From positions 10,001-74,000 of the forward strand of contig CAVMKG010000196.1 of assembly GCA_963682025.1 (NCBI GenBank): a stretch of DNA of 64,000 nt, read 5' to 3'. The stretch is from Cordilura impudica (taxonomy: Eukaryota; Arthropoda; Insecta; Diptera; Scathophagidae). Numbering within the stretch: the first letter of the stretch is position 1; every line of letters begins with the position of its first letter. The notes below the pieces were generated by a model. That model saw nothing but the letters and a program-made list of their open reading frames with translations, was not told where the DNA came from and made no database searches. The translations under genes and the position numbers were made by a program. Positions 11,450 through 24,200 of the stretch are shown here, in pieces.

Positions 11450-13445
11450 TAACTCAATCATGAATTATCAATGTGCGTATTCTCCCTATGCTTATGGCTG
11501 GCCGTTTTCTCGTCAAACCGTTTTGTTTTTTTACCATTCAGCCATGGTCTTTAGCGTACTAATTCATTCCTTTGTTAATCTCACGTGCTCTCCTAGTAAG
11601 GTGTGAGTGGGTGTGTTTAAGCGTAGAGAATGAAATGCATGACTGATTGGTTGAGTATCTGTGTGTACTAGATGAATGGCTGAATGAAAGATTAAATAGT
11701 GATCTGCGAGGGTAAAGTCATAAGTGAGTAAAGAGTTTTTTTTGGATAGACTGGGTTGATAAAGTGAGTGAATGAAGAAAGGTTAGATGGAAAGGAAAGA
11801 TTTATGTTATGGGAAGTTGAAATGTGACCGTCAAAGAAAAAAGGTTGGGGAAAAACCTCTTAAAAATTAAAAATGTAGTTTAAGAAAGTTAGTAAATTTT
11901 TAAAATAAGCCATAAGATTAAGAAATTTAAAATTTAAGGAAGACTGAATTCAGTTTGAAAAAAAAGTGTGAGAAAATTTGAGACATTTCAAATAAAGAAA
12001 TAAGTTAATAATTTAGGTTATTGATGTTTGGTTGATTAACTCTTTAATGCCCGATGTTGCCTATATGCAACATTGTATATTTTAGCTTATAAGCCCCTTA
12101 ATTTTTATTTTTTTCTCCTACGGTTTTTTTCTCAGAGTAGCTTGATATATTGTTCAAGCCTAGTTGCAAATATTTTATTATAAGTATTGATAGAGATCAT
12201 TTGAGAGCTAATCTTACTTGATTGCTCATGTACATTTTTTTTCTGCAAAAATTGAGTTTACAAATAATCAAAACAAAAGTAATAAAGACATTTAAAAGTT
12301 TAAATTTAAATGCTTCGAAACATTGTTTAAAGGTTAGAAAATTTGAAATAAAAATAATAAAAAATAATTTTAGATGGTGGTCAGTCATTTTTCAAACACA
12401 TTTCATAACGCCGAAACCAGGATACATAGGACTTTGAAATTGATATCAATTCATACTTAGGTCTAAACTAACGACTACATAAACTTGAAAAATGTTTAAC
12501 CACGCCCCAATTAATTCGGTCATGAAAGGGTTAAAGTGAATGGAAGTGCAGTTTGGTGTTTAGTGCATTTGTGCGGTATAATTTAATTTCAGCCTTTCAG
12601 TGGCTTGTTTACGTTGCAAAAGGAATATATTGGAACACACACAGAACAAGCAAAAACATAAAGAATTTTAATTAACTATAAAAAAAATCTTAATACTGTT
12701 AATTTTAACATAAGAACAAATATGAAGACAACAAGAAAACATTTAATAAAAGTGATGATTTATAAAATTTTCAATAAATATTTATTAAAAATGCATTTTT
12801 TGTTTTAAAGAATTAAGCACAAAAAAAAACTGAAGAATAAACACCTTTGTTCTAGATACCATACATAGTCTGGTGATTTTAATCCTTAATTCAAATTAAA
12901 TTAAAGAAAAGAAAATCAAAAGAAATTGTTTTATAGACAAGCAACAATTAAAATTTAATATTGAAATACTTCTTTATCGAATGATGAGAAAATGTCTAAA
13001 ACTTTTAAAGACAAGTTTAATTACCTAAACTGAAAATCTGTATATTTGAAAACGTGTTAAAACCTGTACACATGATAAAAGCAGCAGCATCTTGCGAAAC
13101 ACAACCACGGCGACAGGCGATAGCGCTACATCGGCCTAACAACTCCATCAATAAGGCGGTAAATTTTTATTTTTTTTATCCAAAATACAAATAATTTTTC
13201 CTAATAAAAATTTTGTTATATATAAATATAATAAAAATTTTGTTATATATAAATATTTTGTAAGTTTAAAATTTTTTATTATAAAATTGTGCTAATTATA
13301 AAAATTTGCTAAATATAAAATTGATTAAATGAATAATTTTGCTAAATATAAAATTTTGCAAAATATAAATTTTGCTAAATATAAAATTTTGCAAAATATA
13401 AAATTTTGCTTATTAGAAAAAAAAGCGAAAAAACAAACATTATAT
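11450..13445 (+). repeat. Debris of an LTR-retrotransposon-type repeat, split by a MITE
   Basis: The block ggttggggaaaaacctctta at 11,850 recurs as ggttgaggaaaaacctctta at 31,990 and 32,163, and (minus strand) in a near copy at about 20,965. A GC-rich exon-like stretch (cacaaccacggcgacaggcg) at about 13,100-13,160 recurs at 32,607 with a downstream gcggtaa. After it comes AT-rich sequence built on gctaaatataaaatttt. The same order occurs at 32.0-33.7 kb next to gag-protease remnants, so I read this as part of that LTR family. No open frame is left; boundaries are uncertain. Confidence 0.4.
12036..12534 (+). mobile_element. TTAA-flanked piggyBac-type MITE (491 bp between TTAA sites)
   Basis: TTAA at 12,036-12,039 and 12,531-12,534 flank inverted ends CTCTTTAATGCCCGATGTTG and, on the other strand, CCCTTTCATGACCGAATTAA. 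TTAA duplications with C(C/T)CTTT ends are typical of piggyBac-derived non-autonomous elements. The interior has no transposase; its small open frames lack known motifs. Confidence 0.65.
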
Positions 13446-13544
13446 AGGAATTAACTGTTTCCAACATTTAACCTTTTATAACCTTACCGCTAACATAGCG
13501 TTTCTTGACAATTATTTTCATCACGCATAATTTACCGCTTAACG

Positions 13545-13985
13545 AACCCCTTACAATCACGCACAGTCACGGAGAGATCTAAATGTCATTTCCCCTCATC
13601 CGAATGATCTGAAACTTGGTCCATACACTTGCTGTTAAAAAACAGATTAACTTTGACTTAGTCACGCGCAGTCACGCATGGACACGCACAGTCACGGAGA
13701 GATTTAAAACGGATTTCCCTCATCCAATCAATCTGAAACTTGGTCAATATACTTGCTGTGAAAAAAGATTAACTTTGACACAGTTACGCACACTCACGCA
13801 TAGTCATGCACAGTCACGGAGTGATTTAAACCCCATTTCCCCTCATCCAATCAATCTGAAACTTGGTCCATAGACTTGCTGTGACCACAGTCACGCACAG
13901 TCACAGAGAGATTCAGAACTCATATGCATAAGGAAAGAAAGAGTTTTAATAAAAACTTAGTTTTTATGGGTTAGATTATTAAAAA
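13545..13985 (-). repeat. GTGACT minisatellite repeat, near-complete copy
   Basis: Three to four units read on the minus strand (aagtttcagattgattggat and cgtgactgtgcgtga). It ends with the shared terminus taacccataaaaactaag at about 13,972. The open frame across 13,616-13,873 is produced by the repeat and is not a gene. Confidence 0.65.
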
Positions 13986-14034
13986 AGAAATTATAATAGA
14001 AACTGGCGAAAAAGGAAACTTTAAATTTAATTGT

Positions 14035-14168
14035 AATTCGTAATTAATATTTCAGTATCGGCAACAGTTTTAAAGTGGTAGCTGTACTCAGCATTGGGTG
14101 TAATATTGAGTTTAAGACATAGGTGAAGGGTATCAAACAATTCGGAACAGCCAAATCTAACAGTCTTA
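14035..14168 (-). repeat. DINE/Helentron-like 5' end fragment
   Basis: On the minus strand it reads agatttggctgttccgaatt, tttgataccCttcacc and then aactcaatattacacccaat. The last part is shared with the plus-strand copy at 42,422-42,590. Confidence 0.6.
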
Positions 14169-14169
14169 C

Positions 14170-15020
14170 TTATTTGTTATTGCTTTATTTTACTTATTTT
14201 GTAAAACATACTTTAATATTATTTAATATTATTTTTTAGAAATTTCTTCCACTTCATTACAATTGGTTCACACAATGCCAAAAAATAATTACCATTAAAT
14301 GACAATGAAATTTTTTGGCGTTGGAATTAGTTGTTCTAATGCCAATGAAGTTTCGTGCCGATAAAATATTTTGAAGTAGCCAATAGGCTTCTTTTTTTAA
14401 TTAAACATCCAGAAATATTATTATGTTAAATGAAATGAATTCTTTTTTGTTAAAACCGTGCATATATAAACGTATATTTTATCTGAATTGTTATCTTATT
14501 TTTAAGTATCTGTCTTGTATGTAATCAGTTAATAATAAATATTATCAATGAATTGCTTTAGTTGATTTTAATTAGATTACAAGAATCCGTTTTTCAAACT
14601 GTGTCTAATGAAAACGAAAATACGATTATTAATCTGAACTGAAAGTAAAGTTTGCTCAAAAGACTTCTTTGATTTAATAATAGACGATTCGATTGTTGTA
14701 TAAGATAAGGGTGCTCTTAATTCATAATATATAAAAAAGTACACGTTTCGAAAAAAGTGCAAATAAAATGCGACATTTTTTGCAGAAAAGAAAACAGCAT
14801 TATAAATTCTAGAAATAACAATAAAATTGATTTACAAATTTTTCGGATAGCTTTTGTAATATTTAATAAACACATTATTTTGTTTTAATTGTTTCAATAT
14901 TTATTTCTGCTACAAATAAATTTTTTTTTAGATATGATAGTTACAGAAAATTTGATAAAATGATCATTTAAATACTTAAGTGCCAGTAAATATAAATACT
15001 CGTATATTCATGTCAAAGCA
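14170..15020. other. AT-rich sequence, nothing recognised
   Basis: No coding motif, array or repeat end was recognised. The 61-codon minus-strand frame at 14,577-14,762 shows no known motif. Confidence 0.4.
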
Positions 15021-16354
15021 ACGAAATTCATATTTATAATTTCTCTCTTTTGTTGTAGATAAAAAAAAATCATCTAACATTATCCAGAGTGTATCATTTA
15101 GTCAGCAGGAATTGAATAAAGAAATTTTATATACTAAATTTTATAAATGTATGTAGAGAAGTGGCAGAAATTATGTTGTTCCCTCCACCCCATACAATCA
15201 ATCTGACATAATGATTAAAAAAATATAAAAGGAAAAAACAACAAATATTTATGTTGTCAAAATTAAAAACATTACAAAAAAGTTTGAAAAAGAATTAGAA
15301 TTATCAAATACTTGCAAGAAGAGCCAAGTGAAAGAAGTTAAACAAGCAGACGTTTTTTTAAGCTCAGTGTTAAAAATTAATTTTTGTTAAAAAAGGATGT
15401 CTTAAAAACTGTAAAAGTGAAACTATTGAAATATAACGTTTTTAGAAGAACTTGAACGGATCGGGCATTGAAGAATTCTAAAAATTCTAACTGTTTTAGA
15501 ACAAATTAAAAGAAAATCAACAAGTAAGAAAATTATAGTCGGTCTTGACCGACTTTACGATACCCTATACCATGGCTTAGAAACCCTATCTCTTCGATTG
15601 AACAAATTGGATATAGAAAATAAGCATAAACCAAATTTGAATGGCATTGTTATTAGTTTTTTTTGGCTCATGGGGACTAGGTCGAAAAACGAAATTCATA
15701 TTTATAATTTCTCTCTTTTGTTGTAGATAAAAAAAAATCATCTAACATTATCCAGAGTGTATCATTTAGTCAGCAGGAATTGAATAAAGAAATTTTATAT
15801 ACTAAATTTTATAAATGTATGTAGAGAAGTGGCAGAAATTATGTTGTTCCCTCCACCCCATACAATCAATCTGACATAATGATTAAAAAAATATAAAAGG
15901 AAAAAACAACAAATATTTATGTTGTCAAAATTAAAAACATTACAAAAAAGTTTGAAAAAGAATTAGAATTATCAAATACTTGCAAGAAGAGCCAAGTGAA
16001 AGAAGTTAAACAAGCAGACGTTTTTTAAGCTCCGTGTTAAAAATTAATTTTTGTTAAAAAAGGATGTCTTAAAAACTGTAAAAGTGAAACTATTGAAATA
16101 TAACGTTTTTAGAAGAACTTGAACGGATCGGGCATTGAAGAATTCTAAAAATTCTAACTGTTTTAGAACAAATTAAAAGAAAATCAACAAGTAAAAAAAT
16201 TATAGTCGGTCTTGACCGACTTTACGATACCCTATACCATGGCTTAGAAACCCTATCTCTTCGATTCAACAAATTGGATATAGAAAATAAGCATAAACCA
16301 AATTTGAGTGGCATTGTTATTAGTTTTTTTTGGCTCATGGGGACTAGGTCGAAA
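15021..16354 (+). repeat. Near-perfect tandem duplication, two copies of about 668 bp
   Basis: Sequence starting acgaaattcatatttataat at 15,021 restarts at 15,689, and both copies run to ggggactaggtcgaaaaa. I see only a handful of differences (for example agctcagtg against agctccgtg, gattgaac against gattcaac, ttgaatgg against ttgagtgg). Each copy ends in the start of the DINE-like subfamily 2 (tatagtcggtcttgaccgac). Only the second copy continues into the full element. Confidence 0.9.
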
Positions 16355-16944
16355 AATGGACCGATCCTGACCATATTTGGTAATGTTACTTATTTTTTTC
16401 AAAAACATATACAAACCAAATTTGAGAAATATCTGTGCAATATTTTTGTTTTTTGATAGATTTAAGTGAAGATCGGGAAGCAGCTCTATATGGGGCCTAT
16501 CACTAAGAATTGCCCTATAGTGATTATTTTTCGACTACTGATTAATGGATATAATAAACACATAACAAACCCAATTTGACTGAGATCTATATGATGATTT
16601 GGATCTTATGGCAATTTAAGTCGATTTCATAGGGGTCATTTGTATGGGGACTAGGTCTGAACATGGACCGAATTTCAATAGCATCCATCCTATGGCCAAT
16701 AAAAGCTCACATACCAAATTTCATGGAAATATATTCATAGTTGCGACCTGTAGTTTGATTACAAAGTTTACATGGATACACATACGGACAGACGGACGGA
16801 CGGACATCGCTAAATCGACTCAGAAAGTGATTCTGTGTCGATCTTTATAATAAAAGATGGGTCTACGTCAAATATTTTTGGTAGTTACAAACAGCAGCAC
16901 AAAGAGTCATTATACCCAAAGCACATAGTGGTATAGGGTATAAA
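16187..16944 (+). mobile_element. DINE/Helentron-like element, subfamily 2, complete
   Basis: The 5' end is aacaagtaaaaaaattatag with a hairpin-forming gtcggtcttgaccgac and gataccctatacc. The 3' end carries gacagacggacggacggaca, then atcgctaaatcgactcagaa, and closes with tatacccaaagcacatagtg running into a gtatagggtataaaaa hairpin. The layout matches that of the main family, but the sequence differs. It is non-coding, and no Rep/helicase is present. Confidence 0.75.
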
Positions 16945-16969
16945 AATAATAAAATATATCTACGTGAGA

Positions 16970-17300
16970 GTCATCAGCTGTGGGCGGAGACCTGTCATCT
17001 ATGGTTAAACATTACCATATCCTTAAAAAAACTTTCAAACTTTAACAGCTACAGCCCAAAAGTAGGCAACAATTTGTTTAAATATATTTTAGAATCACGT
17101 AAATCAGCACCTACAATATGTCACATTTAAATTCTAATGAACCATCGGCGAAACGAAAGTTAGAAGCTTTGTCACCAGAAGGCGCTGCAAGTGATGCTGT
17201 AGGTCAAATGGCAATAAAAGATCTTATGACATTTATGTCAAACTTCATGGATGAAAAAAAAGTGATCTTCCTAACAATTATTCCTATTCCTATTCCTATT
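16970..17300 (+). pseudogene. Possible 5' stub of a LINE (leader plus start of ORF1)
   Basis: A leader containing catcagctgtgggcggagac precedes ATG at 17,118. This opens a frame starting MSHLNSNEPSAKRKLEALSP, and the reading degenerates into a ttcctattcc microsatellite. The upstream GGAGACCTG resembles the downstream promoter element found in insect LINE leaders. I do not recognise the protein; the LINE assignment is a guess from context. Confidence 0.25.
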
Positions 17301-17759
17301 CCTAACAATTTAACAATTTTTTAAGTTAATTTTTTCAGAAAATGCCAAACTTTGGCCCCCCTTTGTGCACAAGGGCCAAAGGTTGTTTTTTTTTTTAAGA
17401 TCCCGAGTTAAAATATAATTTATTAAGCAGCGAACGTAAAAGTTATCTTATATTGGTTCAAGATAGAGAAGATTCAATGAAAAACTCGTATGTTTTTGCT
17501 TTAGTTAAATTTTTTTTTATTGTCTTTTTAAATATTTCTATATCAATTTTTATGGTAAATTTATGAAATATAACAATTTTTATTGCAAATTTACAAAATA
17601 TATAAATTTTTAAATCAAGAAAATTTGTTAACTATATAAAAAAAAGTGCAACTTATTGTTAGTGTAATGAAAAAGTACTTTAAATCAACCAATTTTAGTA
17701 AAAATTTCTTCTAAATAGCCTTGATTTTCATCTTCTAGAAGTTGTTTAGCTGCTTGGTC

Positions 17760-18110
17760 TAATTCAATAGAGGTAGTTTTCCATTTTTGACGAATGTTGA
17801 GAATATATATGGATCTGAAGTGCACAACAAAATAGTGATATTGTCTTCATTAGTACAAAATCTGGACATTTTCCTTGTGTTGTGCTCGCGAAAGAATCTG
17901 TAGTCTTTGTTCCTTTTTTCTTGTGCTTCTTCAGATATTGGTAGCATATTGTTTTGAATTATTTGTTCCCCATGGTACAAATTTTATGAACTGTGGATGG
18001 CATATATCTCCAAGAGTATTTTTCATTATAAAGTATAGCATCGTATTATTACATCGTCTACATCATTTCGTTGAAAATAAATATCTGCCAGATCTCTGTA
18101 ACAGTACATA
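17760..18110 (-). pseudogene. Dead Transib transposase C-terminal fragment
   Basis: The minus strand encodes RYMPSTVHK and then, after a frameshift near 17,990, YHGEQIIQNN, SEEAQEKRNKDYRFF, HNTRKMSR and LLCTSDPYI. These align with the last quarter of the intact transposase at 8101-10,122 (TVHKILYHG, SEEAQEKRNKDYRFY, HNTRKMSR, LLATSDPFI). The residues differ enough to indicate another Transib lineage. It retains the third catalytic region but lacks the first two, and no terminal repeats are visible. Confidence 0.85.
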
Positions 18111-18124
18111 GACATTGCTTTTAG

Positions 18125-18350
18125 AAGCATAAAAAACCCACATCCCAACCCCTTTTAAAAGGTGAAGCATACCTGAAGCATATCTTAAAGGGCTATGTCG
18201 CAATAGTTTTTTTATCATTTACAAATTTTTATCTTTTATTACCACATGTAGAAGCATAAAAACCCACACCATAACCCCTTTTAAAATGTGAAGCATACCT
18301 GCTCATATCTTAAAGGTCTATGTCGCAATAGTTTTTTTTTTACCATTTAC
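18125..18350 (+). repeat. Tandem duplication of about 125 bp
   Basis: Sequence agaagcataaaaaacccaca at 18,125 restarts at 18,250. Both copies share gtgaagcatacctg, tatcttaaagg and ctatgtcgcaatagttttt. It is non-coding. Confidence 0.8.
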
Positions 18351-18584
18351 CTGTTATTCAAATTGTTTCCCATTTTGTCAGGTATTTAAACTATATAAAT
18401 CTAATTCAGACTATTAATGTTTTTGAAAGATACCTATGTAAATGTACCTGTAACAATTAAGCGCATTATATCCCAACCCTTTTTTTTATAAGTATATAAC
18501 AACTCCTGACGACTCTACCGACACGCAAAAAAATACAACGCGGTGCACCGGTACGACCAACTTTTGTATTCATAACACTCAGAC

Positions 18585-18725
18585 AGACGGACGGACATCG
18601 TTTAATCGGCTCAGAAAGTGTTTTTGAGTCGATCCGTATAATAAAAGATGAATAAAGGTCCAATATTTTTGGCAGTTACAAACATCACCTCAAACTTAAT
18701 ATATCCTAACCACATAGTGGACAAC
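18585..18725 (+). repeat. DINE-like subfamily 2, 3' end fragment
   Basis: It carries agacggacggacatcgttta, then gctcagaaagtg, then tataataaaagatg, ggcagttacaaac and accacatagtgg, parallel to 16,790-16,935. The final hairpin is broken. Confidence 0.65.
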
Positions 18726-19264
18726 TTTTGTATTCATAAATTTTGCAGAAAATATCTAACCTTGGGTCAGAAAAATTGTTCTGGTGCACACGGGCGGAAA
18801 CTGGCGGGTGTATAATGGGGTATAGGAGTATAGGGGAGGGTTCGGACTATAGAAGAGTGCAAGATTTTTTTTTACTGCTTTTGACTGGCAGGAGATATGC
18901 TCTATTAAGTAGGAGATTTTCGGAAAATTTGGACCTTTCTTAAAAAATTTTTTTTTAAATTTCGGAATGACACAGTGACTTTACATTTTTAACATTAATA
19001 GTATGGAAGCCACAAAATTATACAAAATTCAGTTCGCTTCAAAATCTTTTAAATCAAAAAAGTTACAGTCATTCAAAAATAAAAATTTACAAAGAAATTT
19101 TTAATTTTAGCAAAATACTGAGAAAGTCCATTTTCGAAGACCCTGTTCGCTGTGATATAGTTGAGATAGAGTCGCAGTTTTTTGGCTCCCGAGGTATACT
19201 AGTATTTACTTTCAAATGAATAACATAACTTTAAAATCGGTAACAAACAAAAAATGATTTTTGG

Positions 19265-19560
19265 CCGCCTTCTCAAAACTGTGCGGCGTTGCTGGAACAT
19301 TCCGCTTCCGTTTCCCTGAGCCTTTGCGGCACGCACTTGCTGGCGTGGGGCCTAGCTCGCCGGATGGGTGGGCTCTTGCTCAGGCACAGGGAAACCGCAC
19401 AGATGTTCACGTGCGATTTTAGAAAAAACTGTAAGCTGTCGCTAAAGGGACGGATGGCCATACTTACCTTGGGATTGGGGACGAGGTGTTCTGCCCCTTT
19501 TGCCCTCCCTACCTTGTTACCTATGATCCATCTTATTTGGAGGTAACCCACTTAACCCAC
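19265..19560 (-). repeat. GC-rich repeated block with a consensus splice donor
   Basis: This stands out as GC-rich in AT-rich surroundings. On the minus strand it holds gtgggttacctccaaataag, cccaaggtaagtatgg (a perfect AAG|GTAAGTAT donor), cgcacgtgaacatctgtgcg and cacccatccggcgagctagg. An inverted copy lies at 33,700-34,025 with the donor kept. Overlapping frames are open on both strands in both copies, with no motif I recognise. In both places it follows AT-rich sequence derived from an LTR-type repeat. Confidence 0.6.
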
Positions 19561-20499
19561 TTCATTTTAAGGTTTTACATTAATTTTATCAACATTTTTG
19601 TTTTCTCTTTTTTTTTAATAATAAATTTTAGTTTTTTCTAACTTTCATTTTTAGAAAAATTTTAATTTTTGAGGAAAATTTTAACAAAATTTTAATTTTT
19701 AGCTAAATTATATTTCTTATTACAATTTTTAATTTTAGCTCAATTTTATTTTTATTTAGGAAAATTTTTAGTTTAATTTTATATTTAGCAAAGTTCTTAA
19801 TTTAGAAAATTTTTAGTTAAAATTTATGTTTAGTAAATTTTATTAACGTAGAAACATTTTAGTTTAAATTTATATTTTGAAAAAATTTTGATTTATAATT
19901 AGAAAAATCTTCAAAAAAATAATTTTAATTTATAAAACTTTTATTTAAATTTTAGTTAGCAAAAATTTGTATTGTCTTAGAAAAAATTTTAATTTTAGCA
20001 CAATCTTAATTTTAGCTTAATTTTATATCTAACCAATTTTATATTTAATTTAAATTTTACAGTTAGGAAAATTTATTTAGTTAGACACTTTTATTTTCTT
20101 CGAAAAATATTAGTTTTAGTACAAATTTTACCTTTATAATTAATTATAAAATAGTTATTAATTATTTTAATAATATACAATATATTTGATGCGTATCTAC
20201 TGAACGGTACTGTACTAACCAGACGATGTTTTAACTTATATATGTTCACCTTGATTGTGTTGACCTTTCTCCTTGATGTTTATTTTATTGTTGTTTTTGA
20301 TGAAGTTCTTGCTGCTGTGGTGATTATTGTTAGCTTTTGTTCATATATGTTGTTGTGTTTGATTGGGGACAGTGGCAGTTTAATAGATTTTCTTAAAAAT
20401 TTTGTTTAATGTTCTCTTTACTTAATATTTTTTAGTTTAACATTTGAAATCTTATTTTCTTGTCCTTATTTTTCCAACTTTATTTTCTTTTTTCTTTTT

Positions 20500-21180
20500 T
20501 TTGCAGAAACACGATTTTTGTACTCTCAGTTCGTTCAGACTTAATACACAAATATGCATGTAAATTATATTTATAAAAAAAAGCATTTGTATTCGATTAT
20601 TATTCAGTAGTTTTTTTTCTTTAGCATTAGATTTTTTTTTTTTTTGTTGTTGTTGTAAATGTTTTATTTAATAAAAACTATGGAACACATATTTCTTAAT
20701 TAAAACCTTTGCATTCAAAAAAAAAAAAAATATAGAGCACTATTTAAGAACTTTACGCCACAAAAGACCGTCATCCACCCGACTCCAGAACTTGAATATT
20801 TTTTAATAACTATAAATTTTGTTTAATTGTTTTATTTTCACCAATTAAGCGATTACATTCAACACTCAACGAAACTTAATTTAAGAATTTAATGATAAAT
20901 GTCAATAAAATCTAAATTTTTTTTTTTTTTTTTTAAAGTTTCTAAGATTAAATTAACTTTTTTTTTAGATTTTAAGAAGTTTTTCCTCAACCTTCTATTT
21001 CAACGACTACATTTCAACTCCTTAAATCAAAATTATTTTCTTAACATTCAACCTATCTTCATTCATTCCATTCATCATAAGATAAAAGCCTGTTTCCAAA
21101 AAAAAAAAAACTCGCAACCATTCATTGAAACCATTCACACTCATTCATAATACTCTCTAGCATTGAAAACACGCTCGCTC
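20500..21180 (-). repeat. LTR-type repeat fragment
   Basis: On the minus strand it contains ggttgaggaaaaacttctta, then aatcttagaaacttt and tagattttattgacattt. These line up with 32,163-32,270 (ggttgaggaaaaacctctta, ttttagaaacttt, tagattttagtgacattt). The AT-rich stretch 19,590-20,160 and the GC-rich block 19,265-19,560 follow it on this strand, the same order as at 32-34 kb. Confidence 0.5.
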
Positions 21181-21221
21181 ATGTATGACGACGAGAGTAC
21201 GTGAAATCAATAGAAGAACAA

Positions 21222-24200
21222 AACAAGTAAGAGTGTTAAATTCGGCTGTGCCGAATCTTTGATACCCTCCACCTCGGTTTGAGTATTGATAATAAATGTA
21301 AACAAAATATTGGAAAAAGTAAACAATTTGTTAAACTTAATACCAAATTATTTCAGAAAATTCTTTGGGTTGGTTTTCGTCTTTTCTATTATTTCGGATT
21401 TATTTCGGTGTTTGCTTTTTGGTCATCGTGGTTGCTGATCGGCATGCATTTAGGTTATATACCTATATGCATGCGTTTCCGGTTATATGATATAACTTCT
21501 CGTTTAATTTAGTTTTTGCTAATTAAATAGCTCGCCCTAACCTCCATTGCAAAGGTAATGGTTGTGTAGAGTGGCTATATGCATTAAATCGCGCTAATTG
21601 GAGATGGCTGTATAGTTTCTTTTAACTGGCCAAATATTTCTTCATTGTGGCCATATAGGTCGGATGGAGTAACAAAATAATAACCAAAAAAAAAAAGCTC
21701 TCTCAACTTTTTTTAAAATATTGCCATATTTTGAAAACATAGAGAATAAATTTATAATAATAAATAATCAAATTAGGGATGAAAAACGCAAAAAACGAAA
21801 AGTCCCAAACATTTTAAATAAAATAATTTAATGTTATCTTTATTTTCTGAAAAACTTCAAATTTTCATCCAAAAAAAATTGTGAAAATTTATATATAAAA
21901 AATAACATTCTCATAAAATTACGTTTACTTATGTAACAATTTTTATGTTAACAATTCTTAAATATCATTTGAGGTTTTCTTAAATTCATTGAATTTAAAT
22001 TAATATCGACAAATCTGTTTTTCTATTTATTTAAATTGTAAAGGAGTGGCATCTCTGTCAAAATAAGCGAAAAACACAAAGAATAGAAAAAAACAAATTA
22101 CTTCGTGTTTGACAGGATGATTTTATGTTTATGTTTAATATCTTTATTTTTTTTTACTAATATTTCTGTTTATTTATTTGAAAATGAAATAATGAATTGA
22201 ATATTTAATTTTTTTATTTATATAAAAAAGTTTTTTAATTAAAGCAAAATATTTTCACTATTTCATGATTTTTATTTATGTATGACGACATTTCAACCTA
22301 AAAATTTAAGTTTTTATCGATTGGATAAAACACACAAAAATGGTTGTCGTTTAGATAACAACAACAGCTGACTTTAACAATAGCGAATATCGTTTCAAAA
22401 TTTTACTGATAATTTTGCAATTTTCTTTTTTTTTACAATTCGACTATCGTTAAAAGAAGTTACTGAATCGCGGTACTGAAAAGTTATTAATATCTCCTGA
22501 ATGGCAATATTTTTTTTAAATGTAAACATTTTTAAATGTAAAGATATTTCTAAATTTAAAATTATTATTTCCGACGTTTTGATATGATTTTCTGAAACTC
22601 AATTAATATTTTCTAATTTATAATTGGAAATTTTATTTTCAGTTTTTATTATAATTGATATTTTCTTAAATTTGAATGGAAAATTTAAAAAGTGAAATTT
22701 TGTATTTATGTGAATAATAATGCTTTATTAATTATAAACAATTTTTAAAAATTAGATGTAATCGCAATCAGATATTTTATAGGTAAAGCAGAATAATAAT
22801 TCTATATAACTATGTAGAACTGTTTTGTAAGCAAAAAACTCATTGACGAACTCGGTAACTCTATTTTGTAAAGACAACAAAAAGTTAACCCCCCAATCTC
22901 ACATCACACTGAAATTGTAAAATCGTTGTGTACGTATTATCAACGAAAAATTGTTCGAATTAGTCGAATCCATCGCCATTAAATTTTATGCTCAAACATC
23001 TGACTGCAATCTCATTTTTAAAATGTTGTCGAAGTGTAAACTTGAAAAAATTTGTATACTTCTCTCTCTTATTTTATTTTAAGTAGAGTTACCAAGTTTA
23101 TTATACAGGCACATGTTTGAGGGAAAATGTTTACATTTATTATTATTAGTATTATTTTAATAATAGTTAATAATATTTATGCTCTATAATTAACAAACGT
23201 TTTTGTATGCGCATTTCAAAAAATAAATCATTATAATAGATTTAACAAGTTAAAACTTTAATTACAATTTTACAGGATCCAGTAAATTTGCATTAAATTT
23301 ATAACAGGGTAACATTAATCATCGTTAGTGTCTGCCACTATTCGCACGAAAAATTTGGTGCCATTAGTGTGACCACTGCGGAAAATGTGTGTGTATTAGT
23401 AAAAAAAATGTGAGTGTATTGAGTTTTTCGAACTTGCAGTGTGATGTGAGATTGGTGGGTAATATGCCAAACTTATGTTCATATTTGTAAAAGAATAATG
23501 AAAAAACGTATGAAATAAAAGACCAACCCGTGTATACTCTTAACATTGTTCTGTATGATATCTAGTTGAAAATATTAACATTCATGTTAAAATAGAAATA
23601 ACTATTGCAAAGCTAATTAGAACAAACAAAAATTATGGCGGCATCTACTGTGGCATAGTCACGCTGAGCAAAATGAAGTGACACTCTGTTAATACAAAAG
23701 AAATGTATTTTCCCCACAACAAAATACTGCAGAATTTTATGTAAATAAAATAACCGATTTATTTCTAACATGCAGTTACTATCAAATACATACATACATA
23801 TATATAATATATGTACATTATTTGTATTATTTAATATGTGTATGTATGTATATTAAAATATTACACACAAAAAATACAACATCAAACGTTATTTTTGTGT
23901 TTTTCTCTTTAAATAAATTAATACATAAATTTTTTTTGCTAAATTTACATTTGGGCAATTCACAACAGGTGTTGTATATTGTATGTTGTATTGAAATACA
24001 CAATACAATCATTTGTTGTGAACACTCAGTTGTATTTTCATATTGTAAAACGCTTTCTTTAGTAATTTTCGATCCAACGAGGAAAGATCGCTTCGTCGCT
24101 TCTGCTATTTTGTATAAGAGAAAACACTTGTCAGTGTTTGCTTTTTGGTCGTGAGATATACCCTGGAGTTTTAGTTACGTACCTCTTGCATTTTAATTTA

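Noticed and set aside
13616..13873. 85-codon frame with a repeated peptide
   Set aside because: It is translated GTGACT minisatellite, not a gene.
19289..19546. Real protein genes in the GC-rich block
   Set aside because: Both strands are open over the same bases in both copies, no domain is recognisable, and composition alone explains the open frames.
20899..21150. 83-codon Phe/Lys-rich frame
   Set aside because: It lies in low-complexity LTR-type repeat sequence, on the strand opposite to the repeat's orientation.
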